The translations under genes were made by a program, and so were the position numbers. Below the pieces are notes generated by a model. That model had not been told where the DNA came from and did not search any database. It worked only from the letters and a program-made list of their open reading frames with translations. DNA of 64,000 nucleotides from Clostridium_AD sp036569345 (GTDB lineage Bacteria > Bacillota > Clostridia > Clostridiales > Clostridiaceae): the NCBI RefSeq assembly GCF_036569345.1, contig NZ_DATCQT010000067.1:3649-67648 (forward strand). The letters run 5' to 3'. Below are positions 34,954-43,181 of the stretch, piece by piece. The first letter of the stretch is position 1, and every line of letters starts with the position of its first letter.

Positions 34954-36678
34954 TTATTTCGTAGTTTGAAGTTTAGTTATGATTATGTCTTTCATTTCTA
35001 CTAGTTTTTCTTCTGCAGCCTTTAGTGTTTTTCCCTTAGAGTACATATATATTTTTATTTTTGGTTCTGTACCAGAAGGCCTTACAGCATACCAGCTCTC
35101 ATCATCAAAATAGAACTTAAGTACATTTGATTTTTCTATTCCACTAGGTTCTTCCACGTTATTAACTAGGTCATAAGATTTTTCTATTTCATAATCTATA
35201 AATTTGGTAAGTTTCGCATTACCTATTGTCTTTAGATAATTTTTTCTGTATTCTATCATCATTCTAGAAATTCTTTCTTGTCCTTCAATTCCTTCTAAAA
35301 CTAGGGATATTAGGTTTTCTCTATAATATCCAAACTCTGCGTATATTTCATCTAATATATTTATTAGAGTTTTTCCTTGTTTTTTATAGTAAGCTGCTGC
35401 TTCACATAAAAGCATAGAAGCTATTACTGCATCTTTATCACGAACAAAAGTTCCAGCAACATAACCAATACTTTCTTCATATCCAAATATGAATTCATAG
35501 CTTTTGTCTTTCTTAAACTCATGAATTTTACCACAAATATTTTTAAAACCTGTTAACACTTCAAATGTTTCCACGCCATATTTTTTTCCTATAGCTCTGC
35601 CTAAATCCCCTGTTACTAAGGATTTTACTATAGCCGCATTCTTTGGAAGTGTACCTTTCTCCTTCATTCCTTCAACTATATATTTTATTAATATAGCCCC
35701 AGTTTGATTACCATTAAAAGCAACATATTTTCCGTTTGCATCCCTAACCATTATTGCAAGCCTATCACAATCTGGGTCTGTAGCTATTAATAATTCTGCG
35801 CCTTCTTTTTCCCCAAGTTCCTCTGCATATTTGAATGCTTTTACATCCTCTGGGTTGGGGTACCCTACTGTCGTAAAGTCTGGATCAGGTTTTTCTTGCT
35901 CTGGCACTACTATAATATTTGTAAAACCTCTTTCCTTTAGAACTCTTCTAACAAGCAAGTTTCCTGTGCCGTTTAGTGGAGTATATACAATTTTTATATT
36001 TTTATCTATGTTGTCTCTTATAGCTAGAGCTTTTACTTTCTCAGTGTACTCATCATCCATGGATTTTCCAAGCATTACAATTAAGCCTTTTTCCTTTGCC
36101 TCGTCCATATCCATAACTTTAATAGTACTAAAGTCTGTAATACTCTGAATTTTTTCTGTTATTCCCTTTGCTACAGGTGATAAAATTTGAGCTCCATCTT
36201 CCCAATATACCTTGTATCCATTGTATTCTTTAGGATTATGGCTGGCTGTTACGACAATTCCTGAAGCAGTATGTAACGCTCTTACCGCATAAGATAATTC
36301 TGGAGTAGGAGCTAGCTGCTCAAATAAATATGCCTTTATTCCATTTGCCGCTAAAACTTGCGCTGCTCTAGCTGCAAATTCTACTGAGTAATGTCTACAA
36401 TCATAGGCTATTGCTACCCCTCTATCCATATATTCTTTGCCATACTCTTTAATATAATCTGCAAGCCCTTGAGTTGCTCTTGATATTATGTATTTGTTCA
36501 TTCTGTTAAGTCCAGCACCTAATTTACCTCTTAAACCTGCCGTTCCAAACTCTAAATCCATATAAAATCTATCTTCAATTTCTTTACTGTCTTTCGCTAT
36601 TAAACTTAATTCTTTTCGGGACTCTTCATCAAAGTACTCATTATTTAACCATTCTTCGTATTTTTTTATATAAGTCAT
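34954..36678 (-). CDS. pgcA: Phospho-sugar mutase (alpha-phosphoglucomutase)
   Basis: The 574-residue alpha-D-phosphohexomutase interconverts glucose-6-phosphate and glucose-1-phosphate, the substrate of GalU and RfbA. The four landmarks are present in order: LEFGTAGLRGKLGAG (near residue 45), the phosphoserine loop VTASHNPKEYNGYKVYW (near 145), the metal loop ATDPDCDRLAIMV (near 298) and the phosphate-binding RPSGTEPKIKIYMY (near 540). FGYEESIGY is the sugar-specificity loop. Length matches Bacillus PgcA. The start at 36678 has AAGGGTG ten bases upstream. Confidence 0.92.
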   Translation of the reverse strand: MTYIKKYEEWLNNEYFDEESRKELSLIAKDSKEIEDRFYMDLEFGTAGLRGKLGAGLNRMNKYIISRATQGLADYIKEYGKEYMDRGVAIAYDCRHYSVEFAARAAQVLAANGIKAYLFEQLAPTPELSYAVRALHTASGIVVTASHNPKEYNGYKVYWEDGAQILSPVAKGITEKIQSITDFSTIKVMDMDEAKEKGLIVMLGKSMDDEYTEKVKALAIRDNIDKNIKIVYTPLNGTGNLLVRRVLKERGFTNIIVVPEQEKPDPDFTTVGYPNPEDVKAFKYAEELGEKEGAELLIATDPDCDRLAIMVRDANGKYVAFNGNQTGAILIKYIVEGMKEKGTLPKNAAIVKSLVTGDLGRAIGKKYGVETFEVLTGFKNICGKIHEFKKDKSYEFIFGYEESIGYVAGTFVRDKDAVIASMLLCEAAAYYKKQGKTLINILDEIYAEFGYYRENLISLVLEGIEGQERISRMMIEYRKNYLKTIGNAKLTKFIDYEIEKSYDLVNNVEEPSGIEKSNVLKFYFDDESWYAVRPSGTEPKIKIYMYSKGKTLKAAEEKLVEMKDIIITKLQTTK

Positions 36679-36786
36679 CTTAATTCACACCCTTCTAAAT
36701 AATTACCTTCAAATATCATTATACATTATTTTACCCGTATATTAAATATTTAACGAAATTTCTCAAGATAAGTTTTACATATAAAA

Positions 36787-36901
36787 GGAATAGTTATTAA
36801 CTGTCCCGCATATTTTGACGATTAATGCCGATTAATTGTTAACCGTCCCACTGTTTTTTGACGATTAGACGATTAGTTATTGACTGTCTCGGTCGTTTTT
36901 T
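36787..36901. repeat. Degenerate tandem array of the REP-like repeat
   Basis: Three related units follow one another: TAGTTATTAACTGTCCCG (36791-36808), AATTGTTAACCGTCCCA (36834-36850) and TAGTTATTGACTGTCTCGG (36875-36893). Between them lie copies of a TTTTGACGATTA string. The middle unit carries the core shared with the other REP-like copies. The array sits between two divergent genes. Confidence 0.65.
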
Positions 36902-36923
36902 GTTAAAAGGTTGAAAGGTTACA

Positions 36924-38078
36924 ATGAAAATGATAATATATTTATGTAATGTGCTGAATTATGTTGATGATTTCAAGTACTTTATATCAGGGGGTAGTAT
37001 TATTAACACATATTTAAGTAAGAAAATTAAAATCATATCGTTAATTTCAATTATTATGGTTGTGTATTTACATTCATACAATCTAAATACTAGTTTTTTA
37101 AACAATCCGAATATAACAGGATTCGATCTCAATAGTTTTGTACAAGAATTCATAACAAATGGGATTACACGAATAGCAGTACCACTGTTTTTTTGTATCT
37201 CTGGTTATTTGTTTTTTTTAAACTTTAAACCATCACTAAATAGTTTTTTAATTAAATATAAAAAGAGATTTTTTTCATTGTTAGTACCTTTTTTATTTTG
37301 GAGCATATTGGGTGTTTTATTTTATTTTTTAATACAATCAATTATTTTTCCAAAAGAAATTATTACAAGCAATTTGATAAGATCTTATTCAATTAAAAAG
37401 CTCATCAATACAATATTCATAGACCTAATTCCATACCAATTATGGTTTATTAGTGAACTTTTAAAGATTGTTATTTTCTCACCTATAATTTACTTTTATA
37501 TATCTAGATTTTCTTATTTTTCAATTGCTCCTTTTCTATTATTTTGGTTTTTTGATATTGATATTTTAGTTTTGAGAACTGATGGAATTTTATTCTTTAT
37601 ATTCGGAGCATTTTTGGCCATCAAAGGACTTGAATTGGATATTTTAAAAATAGAATCTAAAAAAATTCGTAGATTATTTCCTTTTATATGGATTGTTATT
37701 TTAGTTTTAATGACATATCTGAAGCTTAAAGGTGTTCCAAATGATTATTACCTTAATAAAATTTCTACAATTATTGGAATATTTACTATTTGGTTTAATT
37801 ATGATTTAATTATACAAAATAAGTGGATAGAAGATAAATTACTCTATTTGAGTTCATTTACGTTTTTTATTTTTGCTTCCCATGAACCTATATTATCTAT
37901 GTTAAAAAGATTGATTTTAAAGTCTGTTGGTATTTCAAGCTTTACGAATTTATTTGTGTATCTTATTGCACCAGTTATTATAATAACTTCATCAGTTATT
38001 GTTGCAACAATACTGAAAAAAAATGCTTATTGGTTTTATAATATTATTACAGGAGGTAGGTCTAATAAAATAAAATAG
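36924..38078 (+). CDS. Acyltransferase-3 family membrane protein
   Basis: The 384-residue protein has about ten hydrophobic helices. The first carries IISLISIIMVVYLHSYNL with the conserved His. GITRIAVPLFFCISGYLFFL and IPYQLWFISELLKIVIFSPI mark the family's second and fifth segments. It would transfer an acyl group to a sugar or lipid at the membrane. The ATG at 36924 has GAAAGG six bases upstream. About 30 residues precede the usual start of the first helix, so a later start is possible. It is a single gene flanked by the REP-like array upstream and a strong terminator at 38127-38167. Confidence 0.85.
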   Translation: MKMIIYLCNVLNYVDDFKYFISGGSIINTYLSKKIKIISLISIIMVVYLHSYNLNTSFLNNPNITGFDLNSFVQEFITNGITRIAVPLFFCISGYLFFLNFKPSLNSFLIKYKKRFFSLLVPFLFWSILGVLFYFLIQSIIFPKEIITSNLIRSYSIKKLINTIFIDLIPYQLWFISELLKIVIFSPIIYFYISRFSYFSIAPFLLFWFFDIDILVLRTDGILFFIFGAFLAIKGLELDILKIESKKIRRLFPFIWIVILVLMTYLKLKGVPNDYYLNKISTIIGIFTIWFNYDLIIQNKWIEDKLLYLSSFTFFIFASHEPILSMLKRLILKSVGISSFTNLFVYLIAPVIIITSSVIVATILKKNAYWFYNIITGGRSNKIK

Positions 38079-38126
38079 AATTATAATACTTACGTTATTT
38101 GAATTCTTACCATTATATAATATAAA

Positions 38127-38167
38127 AAAGCATATATGTCAGAAATTTTTTCTGACATATATGCTTT
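38127..38167. terminator. Bidirectional terminator between convergent genes
   Basis: AAAGCATATATGTCAGAAA and its exact complement TTTCTGACATATATGCTTT form a 19-base-pair stem with a three-base loop. It lies between the plus-strand acyltransferase and the minus-strand beta-lactamase-like gene, so it can serve both. Confidence 0.8.
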
Positions 38168-38195
38168 CAATTATTACCGCTTCCGATGCTGACTT

Positions 38196-39134
38196 TTATT
38201 TTGAGGAATCATATATTAGCTTAGAAACTTGTGCAATTACTTCGTTTGCGTCTGAAATTCCCTCTGTAAATATAACAAGAATATATGGGTTTTCCTTACA
38301 TACAATTGCTGTATCATTTACATAATCGCCAAAGTCTCCGATTTTATGTGCTACAATTTCCTGTGGAATATACTTATCTATTCGATCATGGTACTCTGTT
38401 TTTTTCATGGTTTCAATAATACCACTATAGTATTTATTATTATCAGGATTTAAATATAATCTTTCTAATATTTTAAAAGACTCATTTGGTGTAATATTAT
38501 TTCCTTCATGAACTATAGGATGTCCGACGATTTTTTCAATATATTTATATTTGTTTTCATTATCTATTTTTCTTAAAATCATATTTATTGCTATATTATC
38601 CGAATATATTATAGAATAGTCACTTAATGTCTTTATGGAAATAGGTTTACTTAAATCCATCTTTTGAAGTATTCCTGCTCCATTTTCAAAATCAACATCC
38701 ATATATTTTAATTTTTCATTTATATTTACTTTTTTATCCTGAACCATATCATACAAAAGCATGTTTATAGGTACTTTGATTGTGCTGGCTGCCACAAACT
38801 GCTTGTCCTCATTTATTTCTATGGTTTCTTTTGAATTTATATCATAATAAACCATTCCAAATTTATTTATATCATCACCTACAAGAATTCTAATTCCCTT
38901 TTCTAAAATATCTATCTTGGTTTTCTCTTGAAGATTTTCTTTAATCATTCTTTGCTTGTACTCTAATATATATTTTCTTTCAGTTAATCCGTAATTGTTA
39001 CTTTCATTATTATTATCGAGTATATAATTCACCGTGGGAATACTTTCGCTGGCTACTACCTGACCCTTGCTTATACACAATGTTGAAAAAAACAGCATTA
39101 TTGCTAGCAAAATGACACTATTCCTAGTTTCCAT
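38196..39134 (-). CDS. Class A beta-lactamase-like serine hydrolase
   Basis: The 312-residue protein begins with a hydrophobic segment (SVILLAIMLFFSTLCISKG, residues 6-24) that acts as a signal peptide or anchor. The serine-hydrolase motifs are present: Ser-x-x-Lys as AASTIKVPINML, Ser-Asp-Asn as YSDNIAINM, and Lys-x-Gly as AHKIGDFGDYVND. The last replaces the more usual KTG. The fold suggests a beta-lactamase or a related extracytoplasmic enzyme; drug resistance cannot be concluded. The ATG at 39134 has a GGGGGG tract eight bases upstream. It is a single gene. Confidence 0.82.
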   Translation of the reverse strand: METRNSVILLAIMLFFSTLCISKGQVVASESIPTVNYILDNNNESNNYGLTERKYILEYKQRMIKENLQEKTKIDILEKGIRILVGDDINKFGMVYYDINSKETIEINEDKQFVAASTIKVPINMLLYDMVQDKKVNINEKLKYMDVDFENGAGILQKMDLSKPISIKTLSDYSIIYSDNIAINMILRKIDNENKYKYIEKIVGHPIVHEGNNITPNESFKILERLYLNPDNNKYYSGIIETMKKTEYHDRIDKYIPQEIVAHKIGDFGDYVNDTAIVCKENPYILVIFTEGISDANEVIAQVSKLIYDSSK

Positions 39135-39350
39135 CTAAACATCCCCCCTAACATTATCTATTAAAAGTAACAATTAAAATTGTTACCAAATCAAACCGCA
39201 CTACAATTTTCTATTATTTACCATTTTATTACATTTTAATGATAATTGTACTAATAAAGTATAAATTTGTTTTCTAATTTACATTATACCTTAAATTCTA
39301 TCAAAATTTATGTATCTCGGAAAAATAATCTAAAAGGACAGGAAAGGACA

Positions 39351-39367
39351 GGGACGGTTAACAACTA
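39351..39367 (+). repeat. REP-like repeat copy at the left side of the transposase
   Basis: GGGACGGTTAACAACTA has the same orientation as the copy at 25881 and is the reverse of the copies on the right side of the transposase. It lies 92 bases before the transposase ATG. Confidence 0.65.
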
Positions 39368-39401
39368 TCTCATCTTTTCAATAAAATGAATAAGATGAAT
39401 A

Positions 39402-39452
39402 TCATCCCATCTCATAGGCAATAATCTAAAAAAAGCTAATGAGAAGGGATGA
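39402..39452 (+). promoter_or_regulatory. Hairpin covering the transposase ribosome binding site
   Basis: TCATCCCATCTCAT (39402-39415) pairs with ATGAGAAGGGATGA (39439-39452) with a single mismatch. The 3' arm contains the AAGGGATGAG that serves as ribosome binding site for the ATG at 39459. Translation should therefore be reduced by the folded leader, as is known for IS200 tnpA. Confidence 0.6.
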
Positions 39453-39458
39453 GTTTTT

Positions 39459-40370
39459 ATGCCAAGAACATTTAGATTAAAAAATGAAGAATCTATATAT
39501 CACATTATGTGCAAAAGCATCACTGAAGTGAACTTATTCAAGGACCCTGATGATAAAAATAAGTATTTATCTCTATTAAAAAAGTATAAGATTCTATATG
39601 ATTTTAAGCTTTACGGGTACTGTCTAATGGATAACCATTTACATTTAATAATTGATGCTAATGGTTCAGATATATCAAAGGTAATGCACGGAATAAATTT
39701 TTCCTATGCAATGTATTTCAATAAAAAACATAAAAGGTTAGGTCCCCTTTTTAGAGACAGATTTAAGAGTTTAATTGTTGCCAATGAAAGATATTTAAAA
39801 ACTTTAACGCTATATACACACAATAACCCTAGATCTATAGATGAATATAAAAATTGCCCTGAAGATTATGCCTTTTCTAGTTTAGCAATATATATAGGAA
39901 AAAGGCGTGATTACTTGAACTTAATTGATTATATCTTTGTTATGAGCCTTTTTGGAAACACAATCAAAAGTGCAAGGGAAGCCTACTATATTCTCATTTC
40001 TCGGTGTAACGAAGAAAAATTCAAACAAGAAATTGAATTTGAAGATGAAAAAACAGAATACAAAAGTGAAAGAGAAATGATTGTAAGAAACTTTAAACCA
40101 GACGATATAATAGAATTTATAGCGTCAAGGATGAAAATATCAAAGATTCACCTTTATATGAAGTATAGTAGAAAAATTGTGCAAGCAAAAGCGTTAACAG
40201 TTGTTCTAATGAGGAGCCTATGCAATTTTAAGTCCAGCGATATATCACGCACACTTGGGAACATTAGTCAGGCTAGAGTATCTAGGTTAAGCACTATTGG
40301 AATTGAATTAATTGGAGCCGAAGAAAAATATGAAAACATTATTAGTGAATTTATAAAATGTCATGCTTAG
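39459..40370 (+). CDS. REP-associated tyrosine transposase (Y1/HUH family, RAYT)
   Basis: The 303-residue protein has an N-terminal Y1 transposase domain. The metal-binding His-x-His is in YCLMDNHLHLIID (about residues 54-66), and GPLFRDRFKSLIV follows. The nucleophile candidate is the Tyr in LTLYTHNNPRSID (near residue 121). Residues about 205-290 form an extra helical domain (IIEFIASRMKISKIHLYMKY, then FKSSDISRTLGNISQARVSR), similar to the DNA-binding C-terminus of DnaA. Short repeats of the GGGACGGTTAACAA type flank the gene in opposite orientations (39351 and 40521-40599), with more copies nearby. There is no partner tnpB, so this fits a domesticated RAYT better than a full IS200/IS605 element. 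Confidence 0.85.
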   Translation: MPRTFRLKNEESIYHIMCKSITEVNLFKDPDDKNKYLSLLKKYKILYDFKLYGYCLMDNHLHLIIDANGSDISKVMHGINFSYAMYFNKKHKRLGPLFRDRFKSLIVANERYLKTLTLYTHNNPRSIDEYKNCPEDYAFSSLAIYIGKRRDYLNLIDYIFVMSLFGNTIKSAREAYYILISRCNEEKFKQEIEFEDEKTEYKSEREMIVRNFKPDDIIEFIASRMKISKIHLYMKYSRKIVQAKALTVVLMRSLCNFKSSDISRTLGNISQARVSRLSTIGIELIGAEEKYENIISEFIKCHA

Positions 40371-40520
40371 TAATAATTTATTAGAATTAATCCATTATAA
40401 AAATTAAAAAGTTTTAGACATTAACAAGTAACTGCTTTTGAGAGAAAAAATTGGACAAGCAATATCTATAGTTAACCCTGCTATTTTTACTTTTTCTATA
40501 ATAAAAAATTCCAATGCAAA

Positions 40521-40556
40521 ACGGTTAGTAATCATTAATTACTAACCGTCCCCAAC
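40521..40556. repeat. REP-like hairpin copy, right side of the transposase
   Basis: ACGGTTAGTAAT (40521-40532) and ATTACTAACCGT (40538-40549) form a perfect 12-base-pair stem with a five-base loop, followed by CCCC. Compared with the copy at 43132-43160, both arms carry matching changes (TTAGTAAT against TTAACAA), so base pairing is kept. Confidence 0.7.
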
Positions 40557-40585
40557 TTAATTCATCATTTATTTGTTTTCATTAA

Positions 40586-40599
40586 TTGTTAACCGTCCC
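40586..40599 (-). repeat. REP-like repeat copy
   Basis: TTGTTAACCGTCCC, the shared core in reverse orientation, lies between the transposase and the histidine kinase, 37 bases after the hairpin copy at 40521-40549. Confidence 0.6.
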
Positions 40600-40619
40600 A
40601 CCATTTCTCTTTGTGGATG

Positions 40620-42023
40620 TCACAAAACCTTATTAAATTCAACTATTACTGTGCAACCTGACCCTTTTTTACTTTTCACTTCTATGCCTGCCTTATGCAG
40701 CGTTAATATGTTGCGCACAATGGTGAGCCCTATTCCCGAACCTTCTATTTCATGTCTACTTTTATCTCCTCTATATAGTCTTTCGAATATATAAGGTAAA
40801 TCTTCCTCATTGATACCAATACCAGTATCTTCTATTTTTAATATTATTTTCTCGTCAAATTCTTTTAAGGAAATGCTTATTTTCCCTTGCTCCGGAGTAA
40901 ATTTAACTGCATTTGAGAGTAAATTAATAATTACCTGTTTTATTTTATCTTTATCACCTAAAATGTTATATTGTTTACTTACGCTACATTCTAATGTCAT
41001 GTTTATATTTTTGTTTTCTGCTAGTAATTCAAATTCTTTTACAACTGGTGAAAGGACATCATTCAACGAAATCTTTTCCATATTTAAGACTGTTTCTTCG
41101 CCTTCAACCTCTTTTAAAGAATTAAAATTATCTATAAGTTTTCCAAATCTAATAACTTCTTCATTAAGATATGCCAATCTTTCATTATCCACTGGAAAAA
41201 TACCATCAATCATAGCCTCAAAATTGTTTTGAAGAATATTGAGTGGTGTTCTAACTTCATGAGATATATCTGATATTAATCTTTTTCTAAGCATATCCTG
41301 ATGCTGAAGTTTTTCTCCAAGTGTATTTATACTATTTCTTAAATCCTCAAGTTCTAAAATACCACTTTTGTCATAAGACCTTTCCTTATAATTCCCATTT
41401 GAAAGATCAACTGATATTTTAGATACTCGCCTTAGTGGATTTGAAAATTGTTTTGAAATAAATAAACTAATTAATATTGTTATTAAAATTGAAAGTATAA
41501 CACTTAAAATAATGCTTTTATTTATTGATATTTTGAAATTCACATCATCTTCTGATAATAATATAGGTGCATATTGGCCTATTTCTATATATCCTACAAT
41601 TCTATTTTTAGATTGTATTTTAAAGGTCCTTGTAGTATAAACTCCTTCATTTTTTCCTTGCATCTTAATATTGTTATTGTGTGATATGTCATTAGCGTTC
41701 ATTCCCCAAACTACTTTTTTATTTTGATCCTTAAGAGTAAGACAATAGCTGCTCATATAAGCTTCATGCGTAATTTCTATACCTGAAGTTCCTGACCACT
41801 TGCCCTTTTGTTTATATATCTCTTCTAAATATTTTACTATTCTAGTATCCCTCTGATTTTGTATCTCAGCTAAGTATTTGTTAAATGTTCCTTTTATTGT
41901 TATATTCACCAATAGCGTGGATATTAAAAGTGCTAATATAGAAGTGCACACCAAAATAATACTTAATCTTTTTCTTATACTTTGCATAGAGTTTCTGCTA
42001 CGCATAAAGTTTCTGCTTCGCAT
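40620..42023 (-). CDS. Sensor histidine kinase with HAMP domain
   Basis: The 467-residue membrane kinase has transmembrane helices near residues 18-40 and 168-190. The extracellular sensor region lies between them. A HAMP region follows (KQFSNPLRRVSKISVDLSNG). The phospho-acceptor block is LISDISHEVRTPLNIL. The ATP-binding blocks are INLLSNAVKFTPEQ, LKIEDTGIGINEED and GSGIGLTIVRNI. It should phosphorylate the response regulator encoded just upstream. The ATG at 42023 lies three bases after the regulator stop, and GGTGG is ten bases upstream. The first 12 codons are a tandem duplication of an 18-base unit (ATGCGAAGCAGAAACTTT and a near copy), giving MRSRNFMRSRNS. The signal is unknown. Confidence 0.9.
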   Translation of the reverse strand: MRSRNFMRSRNSMQSIRKRLSIILVCTSILALLISTLLVNITIKGTFNKYLAEIQNQRDTRIVKYLEEIYKQKGKWSGTSGIEITHEAYMSSYCLTLKDQNKKVVWGMNANDISHNNNIKMQGKNEGVYTTRTFKIQSKNRIVGYIEIGQYAPILLSEDDVNFKISINKSIILSVILSILITILISLFISKQFSNPLRRVSKISVDLSNGNYKERSYDKSGILELEDLRNSINTLGEKLQHQDMLRKRLISDISHEVRTPLNILQNNFEAMIDGIFPVDNERLAYLNEEVIRFGKLIDNFNSLKEVEGEETVLNMEKISLNDVLSPVVKEFELLAENKNINMTLECSVSKQYNILGDKDKIKQVIINLLSNAVKFTPEQGKISISLKEFDEKIILKIEDTGIGINEEDLPYIFERLYRGDKSRHEIEGSGIGLTIVRNILTLHKAGIEVKSKKGSGCTVIVEFNKVL

Positions 42024-42026
42024 AAA

Positions 42027-42707
42027 TTAATCACCACCAAATTTGTAACCAATTCTAGTTACAGTTATTATATATTTAGGATTTCTGCTGTCCTCTTCTA
42101 TTTTTTTACGTATATTTTTAATGTGCACATCTATGGTTCTATCAAATCCTTGAAAATCTATTCCCATAATTCTTTCAATAAGTTTTTCTCTTGTAAATGC
42201 TTTACCTCTATTAGATGATAAAATATGTAATATGTCAAATTCATTTGGAGTAAGAGATACTTCTACTCCACGTACTTTGACTATTCTTTTATCGTAATTA
42301 ATTTCTAAATCTCCATTATTATAACTTATTGTTTCACACTTATTTATATTAATCCTTCTAAATAACGCATTTACTCTTGCGGTTAGTTCTCGCGGGCTGA
42401 AAGGCTTTACTAGATACTCATCTGCTCCAAGGTTTAAACCCTGTATTCTATCCTCTAAGGTACTCTTTGCTGTAAGCATAAATATGTTAACCTCAGATAT
42501 TTTCCTTAGAACAGTGCACACCTCTTCACCAGATATATCGGGTAACATCAGGTCTAATATAACTAGTTCAAATTTATTTTTTTCGAAAAGTTTTATGCCC
42601 TCTAGTCCCTTTGTAGTACAATGAACACTATATCCCTCTTTTTCAAGATATGCTTTCAGTATTTCTGAAACCTTTTCTTCATCTTCAATAATTAATATAT
42701 TATCCAA
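42027..42707 (-). CDS. OmpR/PhoB-family response regulator
   Basis: The 226-residue two-domain regulator has a receiver domain: ILIIEDEE at the acidic pocket, the phosphorylated Asp in LVILDLMLPDISG near residue 52, and the conserved Lys in DEYLVKPFSPREL. A winged-helix DNA-binding domain follows (VSLTPNEFDILHILSSNRGK, then TIDVHIKNIRKKI). It is the partner of the downstream histidine kinase. The start is TTG at 42705-42707, seven bases after GGGGTG. The stop lies three bases before the kinase ATG. Target genes are not evident; the pair has no transporter gene beside it. Confidence 0.92.
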   Translation of the reverse strand: MDNILIIEDEEKVSEILKAYLEKEGYSVHCTTKGLEGIKLFEKNKFELVILDLMLPDISGEEVCTVLRKISEVNIFMLTAKSTLEDRIQGLNLGADEYLVKPFSPRELTARVNALFRRININKCETISYNNGDLEINYDKRIVKVRGVEVSLTPNEFDILHILSSNRGKAFTREKLIERIMGIDFQGFDRTIDVHIKNIRKKIEEDSRNPKYIITVTRIGYKFGGD

Positions 42708-42784
42708 GTTTATACACCCCTCTATAAAATCAATAATTAACCGTTTTATAAATATCTCGCATCTAGTTACCTAGAAGCTAAAAA

Positions 42785-42800
42785 ATTGTTAACCGTCCCC
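42785..42800 (-). repeat. REP-like repeat copy
   Basis: ATTGTTAACCGTCCCC lies 78 bases upstream of the response regulator start, between divergent genes. A weaker related string, AATTAACCG, lies at 42736-42744. Confidence 0.6.
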
Positions 42801-42882
42801 ACCTATTTGTTTTGGAATAATCACAACAGCGTATTATATTCACCTAATACTTAACATAACATAATATATAGGAGTTGATAAT

Positions 42883-43092
42883 ATGAATTTGAAATTATGC
42901 AAGAAAAATAAATGGACAAATGCTATTATTACTATCATAACCGAAACTCATCCAAATATAAATATATCTACAAAAAAATGTATTGGAAAATGCCGTAGAT
43001 GTAAAGTTCAACCTATAGCGAAGGTGGATAATGAAATATTAGTAGGTACAGATGTAAAAGATTTATGTAATAAGATAACTAACAAGTTATAA
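42883..43092 (+). CDS. DUF1450 family small protein
   Basis: The 69-residue protein has the pattern KKCIGKCRRCKVQPIAKVDN followed by LVGTDVKDLCNKI. The C-x3-C-x2-C spacing followed by a Pro is typical of the DUF1450 (YuzB-like) family. The three clustered Cys residues could bind a metal or iron-sulfur cluster, but the function is unknown. TAGGAG lies eight bases before the ATG. It is a single gene between two REP-like copies at 42785 and 43132. Confidence 0.78.
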   Translation: MNLKLCKKNKWTNAIITIITETHPNINISTKKCIGKCRRCKVQPIAKVDNEILVGTDVKDLCNKITNKL

Positions 43093-43131
43093 TTCATGAA
43101 TAATGTTTTCGGACCTGTGAAACTATAGAAA

Positions 43132-43164
43132 ACGGTTAACAATCATTAGTTGTTAACCGTCCCC
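43132..43164. repeat. REP-like hairpin copy (best example)
   Basis: ACGGTTAACAA (43132-43142) pairs perfectly with TTGTTAACCGT (43150-43160) around a seven-base loop TCATTAG, followed by CCCC. It lies between convergent genes, 39 bases after the DUF1450 stop, and could also end transcription, although no long U-run follows. Confidence 0.7.
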
Positions 43165-43181
43165 TATTATTTAATGTTTTT

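Larger units (their letters stand above)
39135..39458. other. Gap with REP-like site and transposase leader hairpin
   Basis: This 324-base gap holds the upstream regions of the beta-lactamase-like gene (minus) and of the tyrosine transposase (plus). Within it are a REP-like copy at 39351-39367 and a hairpin at 39402-39452. A minus-strand TATAAT at 39283-39288 may serve the beta-lactamase-like gene. Confidence 0.5.

Noticed and set aside
36787..36901. CRISPR-like array in the gap before the acyltransferase
   Set aside because: The units are degenerate and the intervals are themselves repeated, so there are no unique spacers.
38196..39134. Call as an antibiotic resistance beta-lactamase
   Set aside because: The motif set is class A-like but with Lys-Ile-Gly instead of Lys-Thr-Gly; resistance cannot be claimed from sequence alone.
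39459..40370. Complete IS200/IS605 insertion sequence
   Set aside because: There is no tnpB, and the protein has the extra C-terminal domain of RAYT-type proteins; the flanking repeats are dispersed rather than unique ends.
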